Shown here in pieces: positions 17,639 through 28,310 of a stretch of 64,000 bases of DNA. The stretch lies in assembly GCF_026341125.1 (NCBI RefSeq), contig NZ_JAPEOR010000002.1, positions 992,001-1,056,000 of the forward strand. The letters run 5' to 3'. A program made the translations under genes and the position numbers. The notes beneath the pieces were generated by a model. The model had not been told where the DNA came from, ran no database searches, and saw only the letters and a program-made list of their open reading frames with translations. Source of the DNA: Streptomyces sp. NBC_01142. GTDB taxonomy: Bacteria > Actinomycetota > Actinomycetes > Streptomycetales > Streptomycetaceae. Each line of letters begins with the position of its first letter. Position 1 is the stretch's first letter.

Positions 17639-18973
17639 TCAGCGTGCGCGCGGCCACAGGCCGGGATCCGGAGTGAAACGGACGCTCAGCACATCGTCGG
17701 TGAGGCCGGCGCCCGCGACGGTGCAGCGGCGCAGCGCGGAGGGCAGGGGAACGATCCTGCGGAACAGGCCGACCGTGATCAGCAGTTCATCCCCGCGGCG
17801 CACCAGGGAGAGCTCTTCCTTGACGGCACCGGGCAGGTCGAGGTGCCAGCTGAACGTGGAGTCGTCGGCGGGCTCCTCGACCCGCCAGGGGTCCTCGCGC
17901 CGCTCCTCGCGGTCCCAGTGGAGCGCGACGGTCAGCCCGTGGAGCTCGTGGAGCCCGACGAGCTCAGAGGCGTCGTCGTCGAAGCGGTTCTCGACCGGGG
18001 CACAGGACGACCCGGCCTGCAGGAGGGTGAGGTCGTCCAGGCCGCGCGGGTCCCTGCCCAGGTGGCGTACCTCGCAGACCGGGGCCGGGCCCACGACGGC
18101 CCAGGCGTGGTGCCACTCGTCCAGGCACTTCTGCTGCTGGGCCGCGAGTCCCGCGAGCCAGGTGTCCGCGGAGTCGCGCGGCACGATCCGGTTCGCCACG
18201 ATCATGTCGACGCCGAGCCCGCGCATGCTGCCGCCCAGTCCGCGCCCGTTTCCGCCCGGTCCGCGCCCGCTGCCGCCCAGCCCGTGCAGCGCCATCCCGG
18301 CGCGGGCGGTGCGTACGGCGTCGGCGGCCGCCGGTCCGGGTTCGGCGACCACGGTCAGGTTCGTGTTGCGGGATTCGATCACCGACTGGACTCCGGCCAG
18401 TTCGGTGTCCCAGCGTTCGGCGGTCTCGTACAGCCACTGCGCGGGCATCGGTACGCCGGCGAGCTGGGCGAGCATCGGACGCAGCGCGCGGGCGGCCTGC
18501 CGTTCGGGCGGCAGCAGGCGGCGCAGATAGCGGCGCAGCTGCTCGGGCAGGGCGAGCAGGGCGATGGTCTCGTACAGCGTCGGCATGTCGACGACGAGTA
18601 CGTCCCAGTCGCCGCGCGCCGCGACCGTCAGCGCGCGCAGCAGCGCGAACTGCTCGCTGCCGGGGAGCTCGGTCAGCTCCTCGTCCTCCAACGGCCTCGC
18701 GCCGAGCAGGTCGAACGCGGCCGAGCTGCGCTCCTGGAGGTTCAGGAACTCGGCGCGGAAGTCGGCGCCCGGCTCGATGCGGGCAGCCCACAGCCCGTCG
18801 GTGACCTCGGCCGGTTCACCGAGGTGCGCGGTGACAGGCGTGCCGAGGACGTCGCCGGGGTCGGCGGACAGGAAGAGGGTGCGCCTGCCGTGCAGGGCCG
18901 CGGCGAGCGCGGTCGCGGCGGCGGTCGTCGTACGGCCCGCGCCGCCGAGGCCGGTGACGAGGACCTTGCGCAT
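17639..18973 (-). CDS. ArsA-like P-loop protein lacking both P-loop lysines
   Basis: A 444-residue SIMIBI-class protein related to ArsA/Get3 ATPases. The N-terminal fold is clear: VLVTGLGGAGRTTTAAATAL, then TLFLSADPGDVLG (switch I region) and WDVLVVDMPTLYETI (switch II). The canonical deviant Walker A is GKGGVGKTT. Here residue 9 is Leu and residue 14 is Arg, so both lysines are missing. The middle has a Gly-Arg-rich repeat (GLGGSGRGPGGNGRG), and the C-terminal third resembles the ArsA HSP20-like domain. Function is unknown. It overlaps the SRPBCC gene upstream (TGATG) and is probably cotranscribed with it. Confidence 0.75.
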   Translation of the reverse strand: MRKVLVTGLGGAGRTTTAAATALAAALHGRRTLFLSADPGDVLGTPVTAHLGEPAEVTDGLWAARIEPGADFRAEFLNLQERSSAAFDLLGARPLEDEELTELPGSEQFALLRALTVAARGDWDVLVVDMPTLYETIALLALPEQLRRYLRRLLPPERQAARALRPMLAQLAGVPMPAQWLYETAERWDTELAGVQSVIESRNTNLTVVAEPGPAAADAVRTARAGMALHGLGGSGRGPGGNGRGLGGSMRGLGVDMIVANRIVPRDSADTWLAGLAAQQQKCLDEWHHAWAVVGPAPVCEVRHLGRDPRGLDDLTLLQAGSSCAPVENRFDDDASELVGLHELHGLTVALHWDREERREDPWRVEEPADDSTFSWHLDLPGAVKEELSLVRRGDELLITVGLFRRIVPLPSALRRCTVAGAGLTDDVLSVRFTPDPGLWPRAR

Positions 18974-19422
18974 CAGACGGCAGGCCCACTCTCGACGCGC
19001 TTCTTCAGACCGGCCAGGGCGCGGTCGATGATGACCTTCTCGGCCTTGCGCTTGATCATTCCGAGCATGGGGATCTTGACGTCGACGGTGAGCTGGTAGG
19101 TGACCTCGGTGCGGTCACCCGCGCCGACCGCGGCAAGGGTGTACGAGCCGTCGATGGCGCGCAGCATCTGGGACTTCACGAGCGTCCAGCTGACCTCGTT
19201 GTCGCCGTTCCAGGTGTACGCCAGGGTGTGGTCGTCCTTGATCGCGCCGGCGTCCAGCACCAGCCGGACCTGCTCGGCACGGCCCTGGGCGTCGGTGGCG
19301 AGCACCTCGGCCTCCTTCACCTCGCCGGTCCACTCCGGGTAGCGGGTGAAGTCGGAGATCACGCCCATGACATCGGCCGGCGCCGCCTCGATCGTGATGC
19401 TCGAGCTGGTGTGTTCCGCCAT
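18973..19422 (-). CDS. SRPBCC (START/Bet v1-like) family protein
   Basis: The product is 149 residues and forms a helix-grip fold like polyketide cyclase/dehydrase and lipid-transport proteins. Diagnostic segments are ITIEAAPADVMGVISDFTRYPEWTG at the start, VSWTLVKSQMLRAIDGSY in the middle and TVDVKIPMLGMIKRKAEKVI before the long C-terminal helix. These proteins bind hydrophobic ligands in a central cavity. No catalytic residue can be assigned. GAGGAG precedes ATG 19422. The stop and the ArsA-like start overlap, which suggests the ligand-binding protein and the nucleotide-binding protein work together. Confidence 0.8.
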   Translation of the reverse strand: MAEHTSSSITIEAAPADVMGVISDFTRYPEWTGEVKEAEVLATDAQGRAEQVRLVLDAGAIKDDHTLAYTWNGDNEVSWTLVKSQMLRAIDGSYTLAAVGAGDRTEVTYQLTVDVKIPMLGMIKRKAEKVIIDRALAGLKKRVESGPAV

Positions 19423-19500
19423 CGCTGCGGCTCCTCACAGTGCGGTACGGACCGGGGGTGTTGTGGTGTGAAGGCTATCGCGACCCGACCGCCCGTCACT

Positions 19501-19546
19501 CCGGGGCCCGCTGTCACCACTGACCGGGGCCCGCTGTCACCACTGA
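19501..19546. repeat. Perfect 23-bp tandem repeat spanning the metallophosphoesterase stop
   Basis: CCGGGGCCCGCTGTCACCAC followed by TGA occurs at 19501-19523 and again at 19524-19546 with no mismatch. The second copy contains the TGA (minus strand) of the metallophosphoesterase gene and its last Trp codon. Confidence 0.9.
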
Positions 19547-20313
19547 AGGGACCACGGCCGCCCGGTCGAGGCGAAATGCCCGACGTTCACGCATTCCGTC
19601 GCCCCGACGCGCATCCGGGGGGCGAACGGCTGGTGGACATGGCCGAACAGGGCATACCGGGGCCGGGTGCGGCGGATGGCATCCAGCAGGGCGTGACTGC
19701 CGCGCTCGAAGCGGCGCGCGACGGTGTCGTACGTCAGTTCGGGAACCTCCGGCGGAATGTGCGAGCAGAGCACATCGACCTCACCGAGGGCTTCGATCTT
19801 GGCGGCGAAATCCTCGTCGGAGATCTCGTACGGCGTACGCATCGGGGTACGCAGCCCGCCGCCGACGAAGCCGAAGACGAGGCCGCCGATCTCGACGCGC
19901 TCGCCGTCGAGGACGGTGGTTCCCGGACGCGCGTACTCCGGCCACAGTGCCGGTATGTCGACATTGCCGTAGGTGGCGTACGTCGGGGTGGGGAAGGCCG
20001 CGAACATCTCGGCGTACTGGCGTCGCACGGCGGACTCGATGACGCTCTCCCGGTCCGCCCCGAGGCCGGCCCAGAGTCGGCGCCCCAGTTCACGGGCCTC
20101 GTCGAAGCGGCGGGCGGTGCGCAACTCCACGATCAGATGGGCGTTCTCGACACCGAAGAGATCGGGGAAGATGCCGCGCGAGTGGTCGGCGTAGTCGAGG
20201 AAGAGCACAAGGTCACCGAGGCAGATGAGCGCATCGGCGCCGTCGCCCGCCATGGCGAGATCTTTGGCATTCCCGTGCACGTCACTGACCACATTGACTC
20301 GCATGCCTCGCAT
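19537..20313 (-). CDS. Calcineurin-like metallophosphoesterase
   Basis: A 258-residue binuclear metal phosphoesterase. All signature blocks are present: VVSDVHGN, LICLGDLV, TYGNVDIP, VLCSHIPPEV and YALFGHVHQP. The substrate cannot be told from sequence; relatives hydrolyse cyclic nucleotides, nucleotides or phosphoproteins. ATG 20313 is preferred because TAGGGT lies exactly 7 bases upstream as a leaderless -10 box; ATG 20304, three codons in, and GTG 20322 are alternatives. The gene diverges from the acyl-CoA ligase gene. Its 3' end is part of a perfect 23-bp tandem repeat. Confidence 0.85.
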   Translation of the reverse strand: MRGMRVNVVSDVHGNAKDLAMAGDGADALICLGDLVLFLDYADHSRGIFPDLFGVENAHLIVELRTARRFDEARELGRRLWAGLGADRESVIESAVRRQYAEMFAAFPTPTYATYGNVDIPALWPEYARPGTTVLDGERVEIGGLVFGFVGGGLRTPMRTPYEISDEDFAAKIEALGEVDVLCSHIPPEVPELTYDTVARRFERGSHALLDAIRRTRPRYALFGHVHQPFAPRMRVGATECVNVGHFASTGRPWSLQW

Positions 20314-20594
20314 GGCGATCACCCTAGAACGCCCTGTTCCGACTGGGTAGTAGGGGGCCGAACCAGCCGATCTACCGAGTCGTCACGCGCGTGGACTACT
20401 CTGCGCAAAGTACAGCCATAAGCGTGTGACGCAGCGAACATCTGGCCGGAACCCCCTATCCGGAACCGAGTACTGGTGGGTAACGTCCGGGCAGTCCAGT
20501 CGTGCTCACCCCACTGAGCACCTGCCCGATCTTGGACCGCAGCCGGTGCATCACACAGAGCCGTGGCGCCGGCGCCCGATGAGGAGCAGCAGTC

Positions 20595-22391
20595 TTGCGC
20601 GAGTTCAGCCTTCCGGCCCTGTACGAGGTCCCTTCGGACGGCAACCTGACGGATCTCATCCGCCGCAATGCCGCGCAGCATCCCGATGTCGCGGTCATGA
20701 GCCGCAAAGTGGCAGGCGTCTGGACGGACGTCACCGCCACCCAGTTCCTCGCGGAGGTGCGGGCCGCTGCCAAGGGCCTGATCGCCGCGGGTATCCAGCC
20801 CGGCGACCGGGTCGGACTGATGTCCCGCACCCGGTACGAATGGGTACAGCTCGACTTCGCGATCTGGAGCGCCGGCGCGGTCACCGTCCCGGTGTACGAG
20901 ACCAGCTCGGCCGAACAGGTCCAGTGGATCCTGGGAGACTCGGGCGCGGTCGCCGTGATCGTGGAGGGCGACGCGCATGCCGCCGCCGTGGAGTCGGTAC
21001 GTGACCGGCTGACCGATCTGCGCCATGTCTGGCAGATCGAGAAGGGCGCGGTCGAGGAGCTGACAGCGGCCGGTGCCGACGTCAGCGAGGAGACGGTCGA
21101 CGAGCGCAGCGCGAGCGTCAAGGCGGACGACCCGGCGACGATCGTCTACACCTCGGGCACCACCGGCCGCCCCAAGGGCTGCGTGCTCACCCACCGCAGC
21201 TTCTTCGCGGAGATCGGCAATCTGGTCGAGCGCCTCAAACCCCTGTTCCGTACGGGCGAGAGCTCCGTGCTTCTCTTCCTCCCGGCCGCGCATGTCTTCG
21301 GCCGCATGGTCGAGCTCGCGGCCGTGATGGCGCCGATCAAACTCGGCTGCGTACCGGACATCAAGAACCTCACCGATGAGCTGGCCTCCTTCCGGCCGAC
21401 GTTGATCCTCGGTGTGCCGCGCGTCTTCGAGAAGGTCTACAACTCGGCGCGGGCGAAGGCCCAGGCGGACGGCAAGGGCAAGATCTTCGACAAGGCCGCC
21501 GACACGGCGATCGCCTACAGCCGGGCCACCAGCACCGCGCAGGGTGCGCCGCTCGGCCTCACGATCAAGCACAAGGTGTTCGACAGGCTCGTCTACAGCA
21601 AGCTGCGGGCGGTGCTGGGCGGACGCGGCGAGTACGCGATCTCCGGCGGTGCGCCGCTGGGCGAGCGGCTCGGGCACTTCTTCCGCGGCATCGGCTTCAC
21701 GGTGCTGGAGGGCTACGGCCTCACCGAGTCGTGCGCGGCGACCGCCTTCAACCCGTGGAACCGGCAGAAGATCGGCACGGTCGGTCAGCCGCTGCCGGGT
21801 TCCGTGGTGCGGATCGCGGACGACGGCGAGGTGCTGCTGCACGGCGAGCATCTCTTCCAGGGCTACTGGAACAACGAGGCGGCAACCGCGGAGGCGCTGA
21901 CCGACGCCTGGTTCCACACGGGCGACATCGGCACCCTGGACGAGGACGGCTACCTCGCGATCACGGGCCGCAAGAAGGAGATCCTGGTCACCGCGGGCGG
22001 CAAGAACGTCGCTCCCGCGGTGATCGAGGACCGCATCCGCGCGCATGCGCTGATCGCGGAGTGCATGGTGGTGGGCGACGGGCGGCCGTTCGTGGGCGCG
22101 CTGGTCACCATCGATGAGGAGTTCCTGGGGCGTTGGGCCTCGGAACACGGCAAGCCGGCCGGATCGACGGCGGCCGCGCTGCGCGACGACCCGGATCTGC
22201 ATGCGGAGATCCAGCAGGCGGTGGACGACGGCAACGCGGCCGTGTCCAAGGCGGAATCGGTGCGGAAGTTCCGCATCCTGAGCTCCCAGTTCACTGAAGA
22301 GGCGGGGCACATCACCCCGTCGCTGAAGCTGAAGCGCAACGTGGTGGCGAAGGACTTCGCCGACGAGATCGAAGCGATCTACCGAGGCTGA
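20595..22391 (+). CDS. Long-chain fatty acid-CoA ligase (FadD15-like)
   Basis: A 598-residue adenylate-forming enzyme. Seen: the P-loop TIVYTSGTTGRPKGCVLTH (about 179-197), LLFLPAAHVFGRM, ISGGAPLGERLGHFF, the acyl/AMP site LEGYGLTESCAATAFN, the DAWFHTGDIG hinge region and the C-terminal GRKKEILVTAGGKNVAPA with the catalytic Lys further on. It activates fatty acids to acyl-CoA through an acyl-AMP. The TTG start at 20595 is supported by GAGGAG 8 bases upstream. It sits singly between a divergent phosphoesterase gene and a convergent cholesterol oxidase gene. Confidence 0.93.
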   Translation: MREFSLPALYEVPSDGNLTDLIRRNAAQHPDVAVMSRKVAGVWTDVTATQFLAEVRAAAKGLIAAGIQPGDRVGLMSRTRYEWVQLDFAIWSAGAVTVPVYETSSAEQVQWILGDSGAVAVIVEGDAHAAAVESVRDRLTDLRHVWQIEKGAVEELTAAGADVSEETVDERSASVKADDPATIVYTSGTTGRPKGCVLTHRSFFAEIGNLVERLKPLFRTGESSVLLFLPAAHVFGRMVELAAVMAPIKLGCVPDIKNLTDELASFRPTLILGVPRVFEKVYNSARAKAQADGKGKIFDKAADTAIAYSRATSTAQGAPLGLTIKHKVFDRLVYSKLRAVLGGRGEYAISGGAPLGERLGHFFRGIGFTVLEGYGLTESCAATAFNPWNRQKIGTVGQPLPGSVVRIADDGEVLLHGEHLFQGYWNNEAATAEALTDAWFHTGDIGTLDEDGYLAITGRKKEILVTAGGKNVAPAVIEDRIRAHALIAECMVVGDGRPFVGALVTIDEEFLGRWASEHGKPAGSTAAALRDDPDLHAEIQQAVDDGNAAVSKAESVRKFRILSSQFTEEAGHITPSLKLKRNVVAKDFADEIEAIYRG

Positions 22392-22424
22392 CACGCGGGT
22401 GATCAGGGGCTGAGCAGTCCCTGA

Positions 22425-24346
<1,922 letters not shown>

Positions 24347-25489
24347 TCAGAGGAGCGTCCTGAGCTTCTCCGCGAGCAGGTCCCAGCGCCACTTCTCCTC
24401 CACCCACGCCCGGCCGCGCTCGCCCATCCGCCGCCGCAGCTCCGGGTCCCGGAGCAGCGCGACGATCCGCTCCGCCGACTCCTCGGCGGAGCCGCCGCGG
24501 ACGACCCATCCCGTCTCTCCGTCGAGTACGGCGTCGGGGGCACCGCCCGAGTCGCCGGCGACGACCGGCAGACCGGTCGCCGATGCCTCCAGATACACGA
24601 TTCCGAGGCCCTCGACATCGAGACCGCCCCTCCGGGTGCGGCAGGGCATGGCGAAGACGTCACCCGCGCCGTAGTGGGCGGGAAGCTCCGCCCAGGGCAC
24701 GGAGCCGGTGAAGTGTACGGAATCGGTGACCCCGGTCTCCCGCGCGAGCTTGCGCAGCTCCTTGTCGTACGGGCCGCCGCCCACGATCAGCAGCACCGCG
24801 TCCGGCACCTGCGCCAGGATCGCGGGCATCGCGAGGATCAGCGTGTCCTGACCCTTGCGCGGCACCAGCCGGGACACACACACCACCACGGGCCGGCCGG
24901 CGAGACCGAGCCGCTCCCGGACCGCGTCGCCGCCCGAGTCGGGGTGGAAGGTCTTCTCGTCGACACCGGGCGGCAGCTGGACCATACGGCCGGCCGCCTC
25001 GGGGGTCAGCGCGGCGGCTATGCGGGAGCGCGTGTACTCACCCAGATAGGTGATCGTGTCCGTGCCTTCGCCGATCCGGCGCAGCAACTGCCGGGACGCG
25101 GGCAGCTGCGCCCAGCCCGCCTCATGGCCGTGCGTGGTGGCCACCAGCCGCCGCGCACCCGCCTTGCGCAGGGCGGGAGCCATCAGCCCGAGCGGGGCGG
25201 CCGCGCCGAACCACACGGATTCGCAGCCGTGCTCACGCAGGAGCCGGGTCGCCGTCCGGGTGACGCGCGGGGTCGGCAGCAGCATCGTCGTACGGTCCCG
25301 TACGACAGTGAACGGCTGCTCGGCGTCGAACGCGGCGGTCGCCTCGATGCCCTCACGGCTCCGCTTCCAGGTGGAGGCGTAGACAACGAGCTCCTCGGGG
25401 TCCAGACGCAGCGCCATGTTGTGCAGGAATGCCTGGATACCGCCGGGCCTGGGCGGAAAGTCGTTGGTCACGATCAAGGTCTTGTGCAT
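24347..25489 (-). CDS. pimB: PimB'-like GDP-mannose-dependent mannosyltransferase (GT4)
   Basis: A 380-residue GT-B glycosyltransferase very like mycobacterial PimB', which adds the second mannose to phosphatidyl-myo-inositol mannoside at the inner membrane face. Shared blocks: LIVTNDFPPRPGGIQAFL, ESVWFGAAAPLGLMAP, THGHEAGWAQLP, VVCVSRLVPRKGQDTL, LLIVGGGPYDKELRKLA, FAMPCRTRRGGLDVEGLGIV with the EX7E acidic pair, and WRWDLLAEKL at the end. ATG 25489 begins the first beta strand, and TACTGT lies 8 bases upstream, so the transcript may be leaderless. It diverges from a GT87 polytopic mannosyltransferase gene, a sensible partner. Confidence 0.8.
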   Translation of the reverse strand: MHKTLIVTNDFPPRPGGIQAFLHNMALRLDPEELVVYASTWKRSREGIEATAAFDAEQPFTVVRDRTTMLLPTPRVTRTATRLLREHGCESVWFGAAAPLGLMAPALRKAGARRLVATTHGHEAGWAQLPASRQLLRRIGEGTDTITYLGEYTRSRIAAALTPEAAGRMVQLPPGVDEKTFHPDSGGDAVRERLGLAGRPVVVCVSRLVPRKGQDTLILAMPAILAQVPDAVLLIVGGGPYDKELRKLARETGVTDSVHFTGSVPWAELPAHYGAGDVFAMPCRTRRGGLDVEGLGIVYLEASATGLPVVAGDSGGAPDAVLDGETGWVVRGGSAEESAERIVALLRDPELRRRMGERGRAWVEEKWRWDLLAEKLRTLL

Positions 25490-25589
25490 CGCCGCCGACA
25501 GTACCGAACGGCCCCGCCTCACCGCTCGGGCAGAGTCCCGCCCGGCATCATGGGCACCCCCATTCGCGGATGAAACGGACGAGGTGCTC

Positions 25590-26834
25590 ATGGAGGGCGC
25601 ACGCTCGGGCGGTGGCAGGCTCGCGCTCATCGTCTGGATCGTGACGAGGAGCGTGCTGCTGCTCTGCGTCTTCCATGTGCTCACGGTCCCGGGCCCCGAT
25701 GTCACCGGCGACGTCTCGGTGATCTACCAGAGCTGGTACGAGGTGCTGAGGACCGGCACCTTTCCGCTGGACGATGCCACCTGGCAGTACCCGCCCGCCG
25801 CCGCACTCGCGATCCTCTCCCCCGCCGTGCTGCCCTTCCTCGGTTACGCCTCCGCCTTCTTCGTCCTCTCCCTCCTCTGCGACGCGCTGGTCTTCGGCCT
25901 GCTGCGGTACGCGGGCGGGCAGCCCGCCACGTCGAGGCGAGGCATGTGGGTGTGGGCCTGGGGGGTGCCGCTGCTCGGCCCGACCGCCTACGCCCGCTAC
26001 GACCTGATGGTGACGGCCGTCGCCGTCGCCGCCCTGCTCGCCGGGGCGCGCCGTCCGTGGATCCTGGGCGCGCTGGCCGGCTTCGGCGCGCTGCTGAAGG
26101 TGTGGCCGCTGCTGTTGCTCGTCGGCACCCCGCGCGGCCGGGCCACCCGCCGCTCGTGGGCCACCGCCGCGGGCGTGACGGCCGGGCTGATGCTGTTTCT
26201 GTCCGCCTCGATGCCGGGGGCACTGGCCTTCCTCACCTTTCAGCGCGACCGGGGGACCGAGGTCGAATCGCTGGGCGCGCTGGTCTTCCATGTGGCACGG
26301 CATTTCGGCTGGCGGGGCGGGGTGACGCTCAACTACGGGTCGGTGGAGTTCCTCGGCCCCTACGTCCCCCTCGTCACCACCCTCGCCCTCGGTCTCGCGC
26401 TCCTCGCCTTCGGGTGGCTCGCGGCCTGGCGGCTGCGGTCGCGGGTGCTCGGGCCGAGCACCCCGTGCGACGCGGCCCTGACGGCCGTCCTGCTGTTCAC
26501 CACGACGAGCCGGGTGATCAGCCCCCAGTACATGATCTGGCTGGTCGGCCTGGCCGCTGTCTGCCTGGCCTTCCGCGAGAGCCGGATGACGCTGCCGGCC
26601 TGGCTGGTGCTGGCGGCGACGGGGATGACGCTGCTCGAGTTCCCGCTCTGGTTCTCGCATGTGGTGGCGAGCGACGTGCTGGGGCTGCTGCTCCTTGCCG
26701 TACGCAACGGACTGCTGGTCGCCGCGACCTTGACCGCGTGCGGCCGGCTGTGGCGGCAGACGGTGACCGAGCCGGGCCGTCGGCAGAGCCTTTCCGCTCG
26801 GCCCGACCTCGGCAAGGAACTGCTGGCTCCCTGA
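25590..26834 (+). CDS. GT87-family polytopic glycosyltransferase
   Basis: A 414-residue integral membrane protein with about ten hydrophobic helices. It fits the GT87/DUF2029 family of polyprenyl-phosphate-mannose-dependent transferases (PimE and relatives), with an acidic residue in the first extracytoplasmic loop (PGPDVTGDVSVIYQSWYE) and the TWQYPPAAAL motif typical of the fold. Such enzymes extend cell-envelope mannolipids or glycoproteins outside the membrane. GAGG lies 6 bases before ATG 25590. Divergent pairing with the PimB'-like gene supports a role in mannolipid assembly, but the acceptor is inference. Confidence 0.78.
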   Translation: MEGARSGGGRLALIVWIVTRSVLLLCVFHVLTVPGPDVTGDVSVIYQSWYEVLRTGTFPLDDATWQYPPAAALAILSPAVLPFLGYASAFFVLSLLCDALVFGLLRYAGGQPATSRRGMWVWAWGVPLLGPTAYARYDLMVTAVAVAALLAGARRPWILGALAGFGALLKVWPLLLLVGTPRGRATRRSWATAAGVTAGLMLFLSASMPGALAFLTFQRDRGTEVESLGALVFHVARHFGWRGGVTLNYGSVEFLGPYVPLVTTLALGLALLAFGWLAAWRLRSRVLGPSTPCDAALTAVLLFTTTSRVISPQYMIWLVGLAAVCLAFRESRMTLPAWLVLAATGMTLLEFPLWFSHVVASDVLGLLLLAVRNGLLVAATLTACGRLWRQTVTEPGRRQSLSARPDLGKELLAP

Positions 26835-26974
26835 TCCCGGGGCCGGGAGCCGCGGCGGCGAGGCAGTAGGGGTTGGAGGCGGGTGACCTCTTCCGCCGGG
26901 GATGCTGCGGATCGCCCGCGCGACGGGTACGGCCGGAAAGGAGTGACTCAGCCGGGCCATCGCACGGCTGGAGA

Positions 26975-27055
26975 GCTGACCGGCCACCGAGCCGCTCGCG
27001 GGCTGACCGGCCACAGAGCCGCCCGCAGGCTGATCAGCCGCCGAGCCGCTCGCGC
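26975..27055. repeat. 27-bp tandem repeat (3 copies) spanning a stop codon
   Basis: Three degenerate copies start at 26975, 27002 and 27029, each GCTGA-(C/T)C-GCC followed by GAGCCG-C-CGC. The third contains the TGA (minus strand, 27034-27036) of the metalloprotease lipoprotein gene and its last codons. The two others are untranslated copies of that gene end. Confidence 0.85.
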
Positions 27056-28266
27056 AGATAATCCCGCCAGCGCACGGTGAACTCCCCCGGCGTCGTACCC
27101 AGCACATCGTTCAGCGCCTTCTCGTCCGCCCCCGCCCGGTGCTGCCCCTCGCCGACCGCCCGGTAGAACGCCGTCAGGCGTTTCTCGCCCCAGCGCGCCG
27201 CGATCAGCTCGCAGGCCAGCCAGCCGCCCTCGTACGCGCGCGCCAGGGCGTCGGCGCCGGCGCCGAAGGCGAAGTCGCTGTCGTCGGGCAGCGCCGCGGG
27301 TACCTCGCCGCGCCGGATCGCGCGCTGGAGTTCGGGAGCGGCCTGCCCGGTGGGGTGGCCCGTGCCGCGGTACGCCACCCAGTCCGCGAAGCCCTCCGAG
27401 AGCCACATGGGGGTGGCAGCGGAGGTGTGCGCACGGGTCGCCACATGGGTGGTCTCATGCGTGAGCACGACGCTCCGGCCGAAGTCGCCGAGCACGCCGT
27501 ACGCCTCCGGGTTGACGATCACCCGGTCCGCGGGCGACGTTCCGGCCGCCGCCCTCTCACCCGTGGTGACCGCCGCGATCCCCCGGTATCCGGCCGCGGG
27601 CGCACCCAGCAGGGAGCCCATGGCCTCCAGCGACCGCGGCACCAGGACGACCACCCGCCCGGCCCAGCTGCCGGGCCAGGCGTCGGACACGGCGGGCACG
27701 GCGCGGTCGGCGGTCGCCGCGAGCGCGCGCAGCCTCTCAGCGTCCTGGCCGACCCCGAGGATCAGGCTGCGGCTGCCCCGTACGGCCGTGACCTCGCCCT
27801 GCTGCCAGAGCTGCTGGGCGCCACCCTTGGCCGCGCGGTCGGCGGTCACGTACCAGCGGCCGTCGCGCTCGGCGAGTTCCAGGGTGCGGGGGGCGGTCAC
27901 CGGGGCGGTGTCGTAGCCGTCGATCCGGTAGCGCAGCTCGGCCTCGGCGACGGCCCGCCCACCCTGGCGCCGTACCTTCCCCAGCCGGTACTCCCAGGAG
28001 CGCAGCGGCACCTGCGCGAGGTTCTGGAACTCCTTGAGCTGCGCCGCCCGCAGCCGCGTTGCCCCGGGGGCGAGAGCGGCCAGATAGCCGCCGCGGTCAT
28101 GGCCGAGGACGGCGGCCGCGCGCCCGTCCAGCAGCCGCTGGATGGCGCGTACGGCGGTGTCGGACGTTTCGGGGGCCGTACAGCCGGACGCCGTCAGCAG
28201 GACGGCGAGGCCCAGCCCCGCCGTACTCCGTATCGCCTCACGCCGTGTGGGCCCCTGACCTGCCAC
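27034..28266 (-). CDS. Secreted lipoprotein with gluzincin metalloprotease motif
   Basis: A 410-residue protein. The N-terminus has twin arginines (TRREAIRS), a hydrophobic stretch and the lipobox LTASGC, so it is predicted to be exported and lipid-anchored at Cys29. The C-terminal half holds HETTH and, about 20 residues later, SEGFADW, the HExxH...E zinc ligands of gluzincin peptidases similar to peptidase MA. The N-terminal half resembles NTF2-like or similar domains found beside such peptidases. Substrate unknown. Its 3' end forms part of a 27-bp tandem repeat. Confidence 0.78.
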   Translation of the reverse strand: MAGQGPTRREAIRSTAGLGLAVLLTASGCTAPETSDTAVRAIQRLLDGRAAAVLGHDRGGYLAALAPGATRLRAAQLKEFQNLAQVPLRSWEYRLGKVRRQGGRAVAEAELRYRIDGYDTAPVTAPRTLELAERDGRWYVTADRAAKGGAQQLWQQGEVTAVRGSRSLILGVGQDAERLRALAATADRAVPAVSDAWPGSWAGRVVVLVPRSLEAMGSLLGAPAAGYRGIAAVTTGERAAAGTSPADRVIVNPEAYGVLGDFGRSVVLTHETTHVATRAHTSAATPMWLSEGFADWVAYRGTGHPTGQAAPELQRAIRRGEVPAALPDDSDFAFGAGADALARAYEGGWLACELIAARWGEKRLTAFYRAVGEGQHRAGADEKALNDVLGTTPGEFTVRWRDYLRERLGG

Positions 28267-28310
28267 CTGCCGATCGTACGTAACGACGGTGCGGCCGGAC
28301 GACAGTGCGG

